Shown here: in pieces, positions 18,610-27,486 of the stretch
Layout of the letters: every line of letters starts with the position of its first letter
Numbering within the stretch: position 1 is the stretch's first letter
DNA from: Allobosea sp. 67-29
GTDB lineage: Bacteria; Pseudomonadota; Alphaproteobacteria; Rhizobiales; Beijerinckiaceae
Length of the DNA stretch: 64,000 bases
Assembly (NCBI RefSeq): GCF_001898115.1
Contig: NZ_MKSQ01000013.1
Location: 54,414-118,413, forward strand
Direction of reading: 5' to 3'
The notes under the pieces: generated by a model
Databases searched by the model: none
What the model saw: the letters and a program-made list of their open reading frames with translations, nothing else
Told to the model about the DNA's origin: nothing
Made by a program: the position numbers and the translations under genes

Positions 18610-19119
18610 CTAGCGGAGAGACCCTGCCTCGTCGCTCTCGCCGGCCTCCGCCGTGACGGTTTCCGGGCGGGCCGGTTCATTGTGGAACATGGTGCGGCCA
18701 CCAGCGGCTGCGGTCTGCAGCTTCTGCTTCCAGCCCTTCGGGTCGCTGCCGCCGAGGGCAACGAAATCGGCTGGGCGCGATGCATCGCTGTCGCGGCCCT
18801 GATAGACCAGCACGCCGCCTGCCGTGACGACGATGTCGCCGCGCCTCAGCGTCGGGTCCTTCAGGTACCAGTAAGGATCGGTTTGCGGATCGAGAGCGAC
18901 GACCGGCGGTGTCGGCTTCGACGCGACCTCAGGCGCACGATGGCGCTGCCTTGGCCGTGGCGGCTCGTCGCGCTCGTAGATCGGCGACGCATAGAGCCGA
19001 GGGCTGCCGAAGATGGCGCGCGCCAGCCCTTCGAACAACCCGGCCGCCTGCGCCTGCGAGAGACCGCCGAGCAAAATCGCGACCGCCACTCCGAGCCGTG
19101 CCAGATCTTTGCGCGCCAT
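18610..19119 (-). CDS. Hypothetical secreted protein
   Basis: 169 aa with a convincing Sec signal peptide (MARKDLARLGVAVAILLGGLSQAQA). The mature part has a proline/arginine-rich linker (about 45-70), then a small conserved-looking block: LDPQTDPYWYLKDPTLRRGDIVVTAGGVLVYQGR. I do not recognise the family. It is convergent with cytochrome b561, ending 6 bp away. Codon pattern is like its neighbours, so it is likely a real gene of the lineage. Confidence 0.75.
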   Translation of the reverse strand: MARKDLARLGVAVAILLGGLSQAQAAGLFEGLARAIFGSPRLYASPIYERDEPPRPRQRHRAPEVASKPTPPVVALDPQTDPYWYLKDPTLRRGDIVVTAGGVLVYQGRDSDASRPADFVALGGSDPKGWKQKLQTAAAGGRTMFHNEPARPETVTAEAGESDEAGSLR

Positions 19120-19218
19120 TGCCGCTCTCCCTCTCCCTCGCCGGAGATAACGAGCAATGGTCGCGAAAAGTTCGCTTCGGGTTCAATGCAGCGGTCGAAT
19201 TGTCTCGATGCCGTGGCC

Positions 19219-20895
19219 TCAGTGCTTGCCCTTGGCGGCAAGGGCCTCTGCCCGGATCGTCGAAAGCGACTTCGCCGGGGTGATCGCCTCGGGGTCGAGC
19301 AGGCAGTGGATGATAGCGGGCTTGCCGCTCTTCACCGCGCGCTCGAAGGCGGGGGCGAACTCTTCGGTCTTCTCGACGCGCTCGCCATGGCCGCCAAAGG
19401 CCTTGGCGTAAGCCGCGAAATCCGGGTTCTTCAGCGTCGTTGCCGAAACGCGGCCGGGATATTCGCGCTCCTGATGCATGCGGATCGTACCGTACATGCC
19501 GTTGTCGACGACGACGACGATGACAGGCAGATCGTACTGCACGGCCGTCGCGAAATCCTGGCCGTTCATCAGGAAGCAGCCGTCGCCGGCGAAGGCGATG
19601 ACGGTGCGATCCGGGAAAAGCCGCTTGGCGCCGATCGCGGCCGGCACGCCATAGCCCATCGAGCCCGAGGTCGGGGCCAGCTGCGTCGCGAACTTGTTGA
19701 AGCGGTGGAAGCGGTGCACCCAGGTCGCATAGTTGCCCGCGCCGTTGCACATAATGGCGTCCTCGGGGAGCTGGCTGCGCAGCCAGCGCACCATCTCGCC
19801 GGGATGGAATTCGCCGGGCACGGGCGCCGGCTGCTCGCTCCAGGCGATATAGGCTTCATGCGCGGCAGCGCCGGCGCCCTTCCAGGCCGGAGCCTTCAGC
19901 GGCTCGATCGTCTTGAGCGCGGCGCAGAAGCCGGCCGGCGAGGCGTTGATCGCGAGTGTCGGGCGATAGACCCGGCCGAGCTCTTCCGGGTCGGCATGGA
20001 CATGCACCAGCGGTCGGCCCGGATTGGGAATGCCGAACAGGGTGTAGGACTGGCTCGGCATCTCCGAGAGGCGCCCGCCGACCAGCAGGACGAGATCGCT
20101 CTCCTTGATCCGGGCGAGCAGCTTCGGGTTCGGGCCGATGCCGAGATCGCCGGCGAAGTTCGGATGGTCGGCCGGGAACAGCATCTGCCGGCGGAACGAC
20201 ACCGCGACGGGCAGGTCGAAACGCTCGGCGAAGGCCTGGAAATCGGCGATCGCCTCCGGGCTCCAGCGCGAGCCGCCGAGGATCGCAATCGGCGACCTGG
20301 CCGCAGCGAAGCGCTGGGCGAGATCGGCCATCTGCGCCGGGGCGGGGTGCTGCTCCGTCACCTGATAGGGCTCGGCGTCGGCGACATCGGCGAGGTCGGT
20401 CAGCACGTCCTCGGGCAGCGCGATCACGACCGGGCCGGGGCGGCCGGAGGTCGCGACATGGAAGGCGCGGCTGATGATCTCCGGGATGCGTGCGGCATCG
20501 TCGATCTCGGTCGCCCATTTGGTCATCGTGCCGAAGACGGCGCGGTAGTCGAGCTCCTGGAAGGCCTCGCGCTCGCGCATGCTGCCGTCGATCTGGCCGA
20601 CGAAGAGGATGAGCGGGGTCGAGTCCTGGTCGGCGATATGGATGCCGGGCGAGGCGTTGGTGGCGCCGGGGCCGCGCGTCACGAAGCAGATGCCGGGCTT
20701 GCCGGTGAGCTTGCCGGCGGCCTCGGCCATCATGCAGGCGCCGCCCTCGGCCCTGCAGATGGTGACCTTCATCGAGGCGTCGTGCAGTGCGTCGAGCACG
20801 GCGAGATAGCTCTCGCCAGGCACGCAGAAGGCGTCGGTGGCGCCGTGGATCAGAAGCTGGTCGACGAGGATCTGCCCGCCAGTGCGATTAGCCAT
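19219..20895 (-). CDS. Thiamine-pyrophosphate-dependent enzyme (acetolactate synthase-like)
   Basis: 558-aa TPP enzyme with the three domains of the acetohydroxyacid synthase/oxalyl-CoA decarboxylase superfamily. The activating Glu50 is in ICRAEGGACMMAEAAG; the C-terminal TPP/Mg motif is AGDGCFLMNGQDFATAVQYD followed by DNGMYGTI. It overlaps the CoA-transferase stop by 8 bp (ATGGCTAA), so the two are coupled. A biosynthetic acetolactate synthase is unlikely, as no small subunit is adjacent. Decarboxylation of a 2-oxo acid (perhaps 2-oxoadipate) is an inference from the neighbours; oxalyl-CoA-type activity is an alternative. Confidence 0.82.
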   Translation of the reverse strand: MANRTGGQILVDQLLIHGATDAFCVPGESYLAVLDALHDASMKVTICRAEGGACMMAEAAGKLTGKPGICFVTRGPGATNASPGIHIADQDSTPLILFVGQIDGSMREREAFQELDYRAVFGTMTKWATEIDDAARIPEIISRAFHVATSGRPGPVVIALPEDVLTDLADVADAEPYQVTEQHPAPAQMADLAQRFAAARSPIAILGGSRWSPEAIADFQAFAERFDLPVAVSFRRQMLFPADHPNFAGDLGIGPNPKLLARIKESDLVLLVGGRLSEMPSQSYTLFGIPNPGRPLVHVHADPEELGRVYRPTLAINASPAGFCAALKTIEPLKAPAWKGAGAAAHEAYIAWSEQPAPVPGEFHPGEMVRWLRSQLPEDAIMCNGAGNYATWVHRFHRFNKFATQLAPTSGSMGYGVPAAIGAKRLFPDRTVIAFAGDGCFLMNGQDFATAVQYDLPVIVVVVDNGMYGTIRMHQEREYPGRVSATTLKNPDFAAYAKAFGGHGERVEKTEEFAPAFERAVKSGKPAIIHCLLDPEAITPAKSLSTIRAEALAAKGKH

Positions 20896-22075
20896 GCTGC
20901 GGCCCTCCCCAGGCCGGGTCGTTCAAAATGTCGTCGGCATGTTCGCCGAGCCGTGGGCTCGGGCGTTCGGCCACCTGCCGCACGCCGTTCATGACGATCG
21001 GCGAGGCGACAGTCGGAATATGGCCGGCCTTCGCAGCGTCACTCGGCAGGTCGACCCTGACGCCGCGCGCGATCACCTGCGGGTCGGCGAAGACCTCGCC
21101 GATATCGTTGATCGGGCCAGCGGGCACGCCGACCTTCTCCAGCGCTGCCAGCAGATCGAGTTTGGCATAGCGCTGGCAGAGCAGGTGCAGTTTGGCCGTC
21201 AGCGCGACGCGGTTCGTCACGCGCGACTTGTTGTCGAGATAGTCGGGATGGTCGGCCAGTGCCGGCTCGCCCAGCACCTCGCAGAGCTTCCGCCACTGCC
21301 CGTCATTGCCAGTGGCGATGATGATATGACCGTCCGCGACCGGGAACACGTCATAGGGCACGATGTTCGGGTGGGCGTTGCCGAGCCGTGGTGGCAGGGA
21401 GCCGGAGACCAGGTAGTTCAATGCCTGGTTGCCGAGCACCGCGATCTGCGAGTCGAGCAGGGCCATGTCGAGGCTGGCGCCTTCACCCGTGGCGTCACGC
21501 CGGCGCAGTGCCGAGAGAATGCCGACCGTAGCATAGAGTCCGGTATAGATGTCGGCGGTCGCATAGGCGGCCTTCATCGGAGCACCTTGCGGCTCACCCG
21601 TGAGCGACATGACGCCGCCCATGCCCTGGATCAGGAAGTCGTAGCCGGCGCGCGGCGCATAGGGGCCGTCCTGCCCGAAGCCGGTGACCGAGCAGTAGAC
21701 GAGGCGCGGGAACTCCTTGCGCAGCGAGGCCGCGTCGAGTCCGTATTTGACGAGGCCGCCGACCTTGAAGTTCTCGATGACCACATCGGCATGGGCGGCG
21801 AGCCGCCGGACCAGCGTCTGTCCCTCCGGCGTGCGGAAATCGGCGGTGATCGAACGCTTGCCGCGATTGGCGGCGTGGAAATAGGCGGCGGAGAGATGCT
21901 CGTCGCCGGTGCCCTCGACGAAGGGCGGCCCCCATTTGCGGGTGTCGTCGCCCTCGGGCGCCTCGACCTTGACGACATCGGCGCCGAGATCGGCCAACAA
22001 CTGGCCGATCCAGGGACCTGCGAGGATGCGCGCCAATTCGAGGACGCGCAGGCCGGCGAGGGGAGAGGTCGTCAT
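20888..22075 (-). CDS. Family III CoA-transferase (CaiB/BaiF; probably glutarate CoA-transferase)
   Basis: 395 aa from the ATG at 22075; the track start (22168) lies inside an intergenic repeat. Family III hallmarks: LAGLRVLELARILAGPWIGQLLADLGADVVKVE at the N-terminus, VVIENFKVG, and DMALLDSQ with the expected catalytic Asp. Because glutaryl-CoA dehydrogenase is next upstream in the same direction, a succinyl-CoA:glutarate CoA-transferase (SUGCT-like) is the best guess, feeding glutaryl-CoA to GcdH. Substrate is not provable from the sequence. Confidence 0.85.
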   Translation of the reverse strand: MTTSPLAGLRVLELARILAGPWIGQLLADLGADVVKVEAPEGDDTRKWGPPFVEGTGDEHLSAAYFHAANRGKRSITADFRTPEGQTLVRRLAAHADVVIENFKVGGLVKYGLDAASLRKEFPRLVYCSVTGFGQDGPYAPRAGYDFLIQGMGGVMSLTGEPQGAPMKAAYATADIYTGLYATVGILSALRRRDATGEGASLDMALLDSQIAVLGNQALNYLVSGSLPPRLGNAHPNIVPYDVFPVADGHIIIATGNDGQWRKLCEVLGEPALADHPDYLDNKSRVTNRVALTAKLHLLCQRYAKLDLLAALEKVGVPAGPINDIGEVFADPQVIARGVRVDLPSDAAKAGHIPTVASPIVMNGVRQVAERPSPRLGEHADDILNDPAWGGPQHG

Positions 22076-22092
22076 GGCGGGTTCGACTCGGG

Positions 22093-22172
22093 CGTCATGG
22101 CCGGGCTTGATCCGACCATCTCCGGGGAGGTTCGCGTGGGACGAGATGCCCGGGTCAGGCCCGGGCATGACG
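22093..22172. repeat. Intergenic palindromic repeat C (REP-like)
   Basis: Between gcdH and the CoA-transferase gene. It starts CGTCATGGCCGGG and ends GGGCATGACG, and contains a strong hairpin, ATGCCCGGG-TCAGG-CCCGGGCAT (22146-22168). Same terminal CGTCAT/ATGACG as the other three elements. Confidence 0.8.
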
Positions 22173-22183
22173 GCTGACGTTGC

Positions 22184-23380
22184 TCAGAAGAACGCCTGCA
22201 GGCCGGTGATCGCGCGGCCGAGGATCAGCGCGTGGACGTCATGCGTGCCCTCATAGGTGTTCACCGTCTCGAGGTTCGCGGCGTGGCGCATCACCTGATA
22301 CTCGATCTGGATGCCGTTGCCGCCATGCATGTCGCGGGCCTGGCGGGCGATGTCGAGCGCCTTGCCGCAATTGTTGCGCTTGACCAGCGAGATCATCTCC
22401 GGGGCCATCTTGCCGTCGTCGAGCAGGCGCCCGACGCGCAAGCTGCCCTGCAGGCCGAGCGTGATCTCGGTCAGCATGTCCGCCAGCTTCTTCTGGTAGA
22501 GCTGCGTCTGGGCGAGCGGCTTGTTGAACTGCTTGCGGTCGAGCCCGTACTGGCGGGCGCGGTGGAAGCAATCCTCGGCGGCGCCCATCACGCCCCAGGA
22601 GATGCCGTAGCGGGCGCGGTTGAGGCAGCCGAACGGGCCGGAGAGGCCGGAGACGTTCGGCAGCAGGTTCTCTTCCGGCACGATGACGCCGTCCATGACG
22701 ACCTCGCCGGTGATCGAGGCGCGCAGCGAAAGCTTGCCGCCGATCTTCGGCGCGGAGAGGCCCTTCATGCCCTTTTCGAGGATGAAGCCGCGGATCTGGT
22801 TGTCATGCGCGGCTGACTTCGCCCAGACGACGAAGACGTCGGCGATCGGCGAGTTCGAGATCCACATCTTCGATCCCGTCAGCCTGTAGCCGTCGGCGAC
22901 CTTCTCGGCGCGGGTCTTCATGCCGCCGGGATCGGAGCCGGCATCAGGCTCGGTCAGGCCGAAGCAGCCGACCCATTCGCCCGAGCCGAGCTTCGGCAGG
23001 TACTTCTTGCGCTGCTCCTCGCTGCCATAGGCATAGATCGGGTACATCACCAGCGAGGATTGCACCGACATCATCGAGCGATAGCCCGAGTCGATGCGCT
23101 CGACCTCGCGGGCAACCAGCCCGTAGGAGACGTAGTTGGCGCCGGCGCAGCCGTATTCCTCGGGGACGGTGACGCCGAGCAGGCCGAGCTCACCCATTTC
23201 GTTGAAGATCGAGCGATCGGTCTTCTCGTCGAGATAGGCGTCATGGATGCGCGGCGCGAGCTTCTCCTGCGCATAGGCACGGGCCGTGTCGCGGATCAGC
23301 CGCTCGTCCTCGTTCAGCTGCTCGTCGAGCAGATAGGCATCGTCCCAGGTGAACTTCGCGAGCTTGTGGCTGCCGGCCAT
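22184..23380 (-). CDS. gcdH: Glutaryl-CoA dehydrogenase
   Basis: FAD enzyme of 398 aa that oxidises and decarboxylates glutaryl-CoA to crotonyl-CoA in lysine and tryptophan degradation. Start ATG at 23380 ([22 protein letters not shown]); the track start runs into a repeat. GcdH-typical features: [34 protein letters not shown], and [20 protein letters not shown], where the Glu is the catalytic base. It lies between the aldehyde dehydrogenase and CoA-transferase genes, with repeat elements in both gaps. Confidence 0.94.
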   Translation of the reverse strand: MAGSHKLAKFTWDDAYLLDEQLNEDERLIRDTARAYAQEKLAPRIHDAYLDEKTDRSIFNEMGELGLLGVTVPEEYGCAGANYVSYGLVAREVERIDSGYRSMMSVQSSLVMYPIYAYGSEEQRKKYLPKLGSGEWVGCFGLTEPDAGSDPGGMKTRAEKVADGYRLTGSKMWISNSPIADVFVVWAKSAAHDNQIRGFILEKGMKGLSAPKIGGKLSLRASITGEVVMDGVIVPEENLLPNVSGLSGPFGCLNRARYGISWGVMGAAEDCFHRARQYGLDRKQFNKPLAQTQLYQKKLADMLTEITLGLQGSLRVGRLLDDGKMAPEMISLVKRNNCGKALDIARQARDMHGGNGIQIEYQVMRHAANLETVNTYEGTHDVHALILGRAITGLQAFF

Positions 23381-23404
23381 TTTCTGTCTCTCCCGTATCG
23401 TTTG

Positions 23405-23495
23405 CGTCATGGTCGGGCTTGACCCGACCATCTCGGAAACCAGCTACTGGTCGCGAGATTCTCGGGTCTGCGCTTCGCTACGCCCGAGAATGACG
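23405..23495. repeat. Intergenic palindromic repeat D (REP-like)
   Basis: Between the aldehyde dehydrogenase gene and gcdH. Two successive hairpins: ATGGTCGGG-CTTGA-CCCGACCAT (23409-23431) and ATTCTCGGG...CCCGAGAAT (23458-23491), flanked by CGTCAT and ATGACG. The first hairpin closely resembles the left part of repeat C. Confidence 0.8.
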
Positions 23496-23506
23496 TGTCT
23501 TAGTGA

Positions 23507-25027
23507 TCACGCATCCACGTCGAAGCTGACGCCCTGCGCCAGCGGCAGCGTGGTGCCGTAGTTCAGCGTGTTGGTGGCGCGGCGCATATAGGCCTTCCAG
23601 GCGTCAGAGCCGGCCTCGCGGCCGCCGCCCGTCTCCTTCTCGCCGCCGAACGCGCCGCCGATCTCGGCGCCCGAGGGGCCGATATTGACGTTGGCGATGC
23701 CGCAATCCGAGCCCTCGTCGGAGACGAACAGCTCGGCCTCGCGCATGTTCAGCGTGAAGATCGAGGAGGACAGGCCGGCGCCGACCGCGTTCTGGATCGC
23801 GATCGCCTCGTCGATGGAGTTGTACTTCATCACATAGAGGATGGGCGCGAAGGTCTCGCGCTCGACCGGGCCGCACTGGCTGGGCATCTCGACCAGCGCC
23901 GGGCGGACATAGAAGCCGCCAGCGCCGACATCGACCTTCTCGCCGCCATGGACCTTGCCGCCTTCGGCCTTGGCCTCGGACAGCGCCTTCTGCATGCCCT
24001 GATAGGCGGCTTCGTCGACCAGCGGGCCGACCAGCACGCCGGCCTCGCGGGGATCGCCGATCTTCACGCTAGCATAGACCTTGGCGAGCTTCGGCACGAG
24101 CGCGTCATAGACGCTTTCATGCACGATCAGGCGGCGCAGCGTGGTGCAGCGCTGGCCGGCGGTGCCCATCGCTGCGAAGGCGATGCCGCGCAGCGCGATG
24201 TCGAGATCGGCCGAAGGAGCGACGATCGCGGCATTGTTCCCGCCGAGTTCGAGGATGGCGCGGGCGAAGCGCGCGGCGAGCTTCTGGCCGACTTCCTTGC
24301 CCATCCGGGTCGAGCCGGTGGCCGAGACGACCGGGACGCGATGGTCCTGAACGAGGATGTCGCCGAGCTCGCGGCCGCCGATCAGGACTTCGGAGAGGCC
24401 GATCGGGGCCTCGGGGCCGAAGCGCTTCATCGTCTTCTCGACGATGGCCTGCACGGCGAGAGCGGTCAGCGGGGTCTTCTCGGAAGGCTTCCAGACGACG
24501 CTGTCGCCGCAGACGAAGGCGAGCGCGGCGTTCCAGGACCAGACCGCGACCGGGAAGTTGAAGGCCGAGATCACGCCGCAGACGCCGATCGGGTGCCAGG
24601 TCTCCATCATCCGGTGGTTCGGGCGCTCGGTCGCGACGGTGAGACCGTAGAGCTGGCGCGACAGGCCGACGGCGAAGTCGCAGATGTCGATCATCTCCTG
24701 GACCTCGCCGAGGCCCTCGGAGGTCACCTTGCCGGCTTCGAGCGTCACCAGCAGGCCGAGATCGGTCTTGGCGGCGCGCAATTCCTCGCCGAGCAGGCGC
24801 ACGAACTCGCCGCGGCGCGGCGCCGGCACCTTCCGCCAGGCGAGATAGGCGGACTGGGCCCGGCCGATCGCAGCCTCGGCCTCCGTCGGCGACGTCTCGC
24901 GCAGGGTCACGACGGTCTCGCCGGTTATCGGCGAGCGCGCCGACAGGCCCGCATCGGCATAGGCGCTCTCGGAGACGCCGAGGCGCTTGAGCAGGGCGAG
25001 CGTGTCTTTCGGCAGGGATGTGGCCAT
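23507..25027 (-). CDS. amaB: L-aminoadipate-semialdehyde dehydrogenase (antiquitin/ALDH7 type)
   Basis: 506 aa from the ATG at 25027; the 876-aa track ORF includes antisense sequence over the LysR gene. ALDH7 features: WHPIGVCGVISAFNFPVAVW, KPSEKTPLTALA, STRMGKEVGQ, LELGGNNAAIVAPSADLD with the general-base Glu, catalytic Cys in GTAGQRCTTLRR, and FGGEKETGGGREAGSDAWK. It should oxidise 2-aminoadipate 6-semialdehyde (piperideine-6-carboxylate) to 2-aminoadipate in lysine or pipecolate degradation, in line with the gcdH neighbour. Divergent from a LysR gene with a palindrome between. Confidence 0.9.
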   Translation of the reverse strand: MATSLPKDTLALLKRLGVSESAYADAGLSARSPITGETVVTLRETSPTEAEAAIGRAQSAYLAWRKVPAPRRGEFVRLLGEELRAAKTDLGLLVTLEAGKVTSEGLGEVQEMIDICDFAVGLSRQLYGLTVATERPNHRMMETWHPIGVCGVISAFNFPVAVWSWNAALAFVCGDSVVWKPSEKTPLTALAVQAIVEKTMKRFGPEAPIGLSEVLIGGRELGDILVQDHRVPVVSATGSTRMGKEVGQKLAARFARAILELGGNNAAIVAPSADLDIALRGIAFAAMGTAGQRCTTLRRLIVHESVYDALVPKLAKVYASVKIGDPREAGVLVGPLVDEAAYQGMQKALSEAKAEGGKVHGGEKVDVGAGGFYVRPALVEMPSQCGPVERETFAPILYVMKYNSIDEAIAIQNAVGAGLSSSIFTLNMREAELFVSDEGSDCGIANVNIGPSGAEIGGAFGGEKETGGGREAGSDAWKAYMRRATNTLNYGTTLPLAQGVSFDVDA

Positions 25028-25168
25028 CTTTGTCTTCCAGCGGTCGCGAGCGGGAGCCGAAGGGCGCGTGCCCTGGGGCGCATGACATAAAGGCGCGGGA
25101 ACCGAAGGCCGCCGCGCTTGAGGCCGGCAGAATGCCCTCTTTCCTGTGGCCTGGGCAACCGATATGTT

Positions 25169-25184
25169 CTCACCACTTGGTGAG
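25169..25184. promoter_or_regulatory. Palindromic operator candidate in the lysR-amaB intergenic region
   Basis: CTCACCA-CT-TGGTGAG is a perfect 7-bp inverted repeat with a 2-base spacer, ending 8 bases before the LysR ATG (25193) and lying between divergent genes. That position fits autoregulation by the LysR protein. Binding is inferred, not shown. Confidence 0.55.
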
Positions 25185-25192
25185 TATTCCTC

Positions 25193-26107
25193 ATGGATGA
25201 TGCGCTCGTTCCCGGCCGCTTGTCGGTGCCCTCGCTTTCCGCGCTCGCCGCCTTCGAGGCGGCGGCCCGGCATGGCAGCTTCACCCGCGCCGCCGAGGAA
25301 CTGAGCCTGACCCAAGGCGCGGTCAGCCGGCAGGTCGCCCATCTCGAGGAAGTGCTCGGTGTCAGCCTGTTCGAGCGCGTCAAGAAGCGCGTCAGCCTCA
25401 CCATTGCGGGAGCAGCCTATGCCGCGGAGGTTCGCGACGGCTTGTCCCGGCTTGCCGCCGCCACGGTCTCCGCGATGGCCTTTCGCGGCGCCGCCGGCGT
25501 GCTCAATCTCGCCATTCTGCCGACCTTCGGCACGCGCTGGCTGATCCCGCGGCTGCCGCGTTTCACCGAGGCCCATCCCGGCATCACCATTAACTTCGCC
25601 ACCAAGCTCGTGCCCTTCGACTTCAACCGAGAGCCGCTCGACGCCGCGGTCCATTTCGGCGATCCGATCTGGCCCGGCGCCCGCTTGCACCGCCTCATGG
25701 GAGAGGAGATCGTGCCGGTCGCCTCGCCCGCGCTCGTCGCCCGCTTCGGACTGGCCGAGCCGGCCGACATGCTGAGGGCTCCGCTGCTGCAGCAATCGAC
25801 CCGGCCGCGTGCCTGGGCCAATTGGCTGGAGGAGCAGGGCCTGCCGCCGCAGCGCGCCCTGATGGGCCCGCGCTTCGAGCAGTTCGCCATGGTCTCGCAG
25901 GCGGCGGTGGCGGGGCTCGGCCTGGCCATCGTGCCGCGCTTCCTCGTCGAAGAGGAGTTGCGCTCCGGGGCCCTGGTCATCCCGGTCGACCGGTCGCTGG
26001 TCGGACAGGAGGGATATTATCTGGTCTATCCCGAGGAGAAGGCGAACCTGCCGGCCGTGACGGCGTTTCGCGACTGGCTCCTGGCCGAGGTCGGGCCGTC
26101 GGCCTAG
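25193..26107 (+). CDS. LysR family transcriptional regulator (GcvA-like)
   Basis: 304-aa regulator. The HTH is VPSLSALAAFEAAARHGSFTRAAEELSLTQGAVSRQVAHLE (12-52), of the GcvA/AmpR branch; the effector domain follows from about residue 98 (VLNLAILPTFGTRWLIPRLPRF). Divergent from the antiquitin-type dehydrogenase gene, so probably the regulator of lysine/aminoadipate degradation. A perfect palindrome lies just before its start codon. Confidence 0.9.
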   Translation: MDDALVPGRLSVPSLSALAAFEAAARHGSFTRAAEELSLTQGAVSRQVAHLEEVLGVSLFERVKKRVSLTIAGAAYAAEVRDGLSRLAAATVSAMAFRGAAGVLNLAILPTFGTRWLIPRLPRFTEAHPGITINFATKLVPFDFNREPLDAAVHFGDPIWPGARLHRLMGEEIVPVASPALVARFGLAEPADMLRAPLLQQSTRPRAWANWLEEQGLPPQRALMGPRFEQFAMVSQAAVAGLGLAIVPRFLVEEELRSGALVIPVDRSLVGQEGYYLVYPEEKANLPAVTAFRDWLLAEVGPSA

Positions 26108-26192
26108 CCTCTCGACAAGGCTGGGTTCTCGCGTCATTCATGCGCGGAATTCACCAACCGGCTCTTTGCAGGGCTGCCGCGCGAGGCTCGTC

Positions 26193-27413
26193 ATGTCCGT
26201 CTCCGAAACCGCCGATGTCGTGATCTGCGGCGGCGCCGCGATCGGCTCCTCCGTCGCCTATCATCTCGCCGCCGATCCCGGCTTCACCGGCAAGGTCGTG
26301 GTCATCGAGAAGGATCCGACCTACCGCTATTCGGCCTCGGCGCTGTCTGCCGCATCGATCCGGCAACAGTTTTCCAGTGCGGTCAACATCCGCATCTCGC
26401 TCTTCGGCATCGATTTCCTGCGCAGCATCGGCACCCATCTGGCGGTCGATGGCGAGGTGCCGGCGATCGATCTCCACGAGGGCGGCTATCTCTACCTCGC
26501 CGGCGAGGCAGGCAAAGGAATTCTCGAAGCCAATCAAAAGCTTCAGCAGCAGGAGGGCGCCGATATCGCGCTTTATGCTGCAGATATGCTGCGCAGCAAA
26601 TTCCCCTGGCTGAACACCTCGGATCTCGCCTGCGGCTCCTTCGGCGTCAGCGGCGAAGGCTGGTTCGACGGCTGGGCTTTGCTGCAGGCTTTTCGCAAGA
26701 AGGCGCGCAGCCTCGGTATTGAATACCGGCAGGGCGAGGTCGCCCGCTACCTCACCGAAAACAGCCGGGTCACCGGCGTCGAGCTTGCCGACGGCAGCCG
26801 CATCGCCTGCGGAGCAGTGGTCAATGCGAGCGGGACCCACGGCGCGAGGCTCGCGGCTACGGCCGGCATCGATATCCCGGTGAGGTCGATGAAGCGCTAC
26901 GTCTTCACCTTCACCTGCAAGGGCGATGTCGATGGCTGCCCGCTCCTGATCGACACGAACGGCGCCTGGTGCCGTCCGGAGGGTCAGCGCACGGCGGAAG
27001 GCCAGCTCTTCATCGGCAGCTGCTCACCGCTGACGCCGGAGCAGGATGTCGAGTGGATCGAGGCCGACCCCTCCGTCGAGGATGTCGACTGGCCCTTCTT
27101 CGAGGAGGCCGTCTGGGCGCCGCTCGCCCATCGCATCCCGGCCTTCGAGCAGATCAGGCCGGGCCGGGCCTGGGCGGGCCCCTACGACATGTGCGGGCTC
27201 GACCACAACGCCATAGTCGGGCCGGCGGTCGGCGTCTCGAACCTCTATCTCGCCAACGGCTTCTCCGGCCATGGCCTGCAGCAATCGCCGGCGGTCGGAC
27301 GCGGCATCGCCGAGCACATCGTGCATGGCCGCTATCGCTCGCTCGATCTTGCCGATCTCGGCCATGAGCGCATCGTGGCGGGCAGGCCGCTTGCGGAGGC
27401 CAACATCATCTGA
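26193..27413 (+). CDS. FAD-dependent oxidoreductase (DAO/FOXRED1-like family)
   Basis: 406 aa from the ATG at 26193, with GAGG 6 bases upstream. The N-terminal dinucleotide fold is ADVVICGGAAIGSSVAYHLA, where the middle glycine of the usual GGGxxG is Ala. Glycine/sarcosine-oxidase-like DAO domain features include NASGTHGARLA and, at the C-terminus, GLDHNAIVGPAVGVSNLYLANGFSGHG. The probable role is oxidation of an N-substituted or D-amino acid. Proximity to lysine genes makes pipecolate or a related amine a reasonable, unproven substrate. Confidence 0.82.
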   Translation: MSVSETADVVICGGAAIGSSVAYHLAADPGFTGKVVVIEKDPTYRYSASALSAASIRQQFSSAVNIRISLFGIDFLRSIGTHLAVDGEVPAIDLHEGGYLYLAGEAGKGILEANQKLQQQEGADIALYAADMLRSKFPWLNTSDLACGSFGVSGEGWFDGWALLQAFRKKARSLGIEYRQGEVARYLTENSRVTGVELADGSRIACGAVVNASGTHGARLAATAGIDIPVRSMKRYVFTFTCKGDVDGCPLLIDTNGAWCRPEGQRTAEGQLFIGSCSPLTPEQDVEWIEADPSVEDVDWPFFEEAVWAPLAHRIPAFEQIRPGRAWAGPYDMCGLDHNAIVGPAVGVSNLYLANGFSGHGLQQSPAVGRGIAEHIVHGRYRSLDLADLGHERIVAGRPLAEANII

Positions 27414-27486
27414 AGCGAAGCATTTTCTCGCAGGCTGGATGCGTGAAGAAAATGCGATCGCCGCGATTGCCTGAGAGGAGCCCGCC

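Noticed and set aside
18682-20994. 770-aa plus-strand ORF opposite the hypothetical and TPP-enzyme genes
   Set aside because: It spans two real minus-strand genes and their gap; composition is Arg/Gly/Ala-rich with no recognisable domain.
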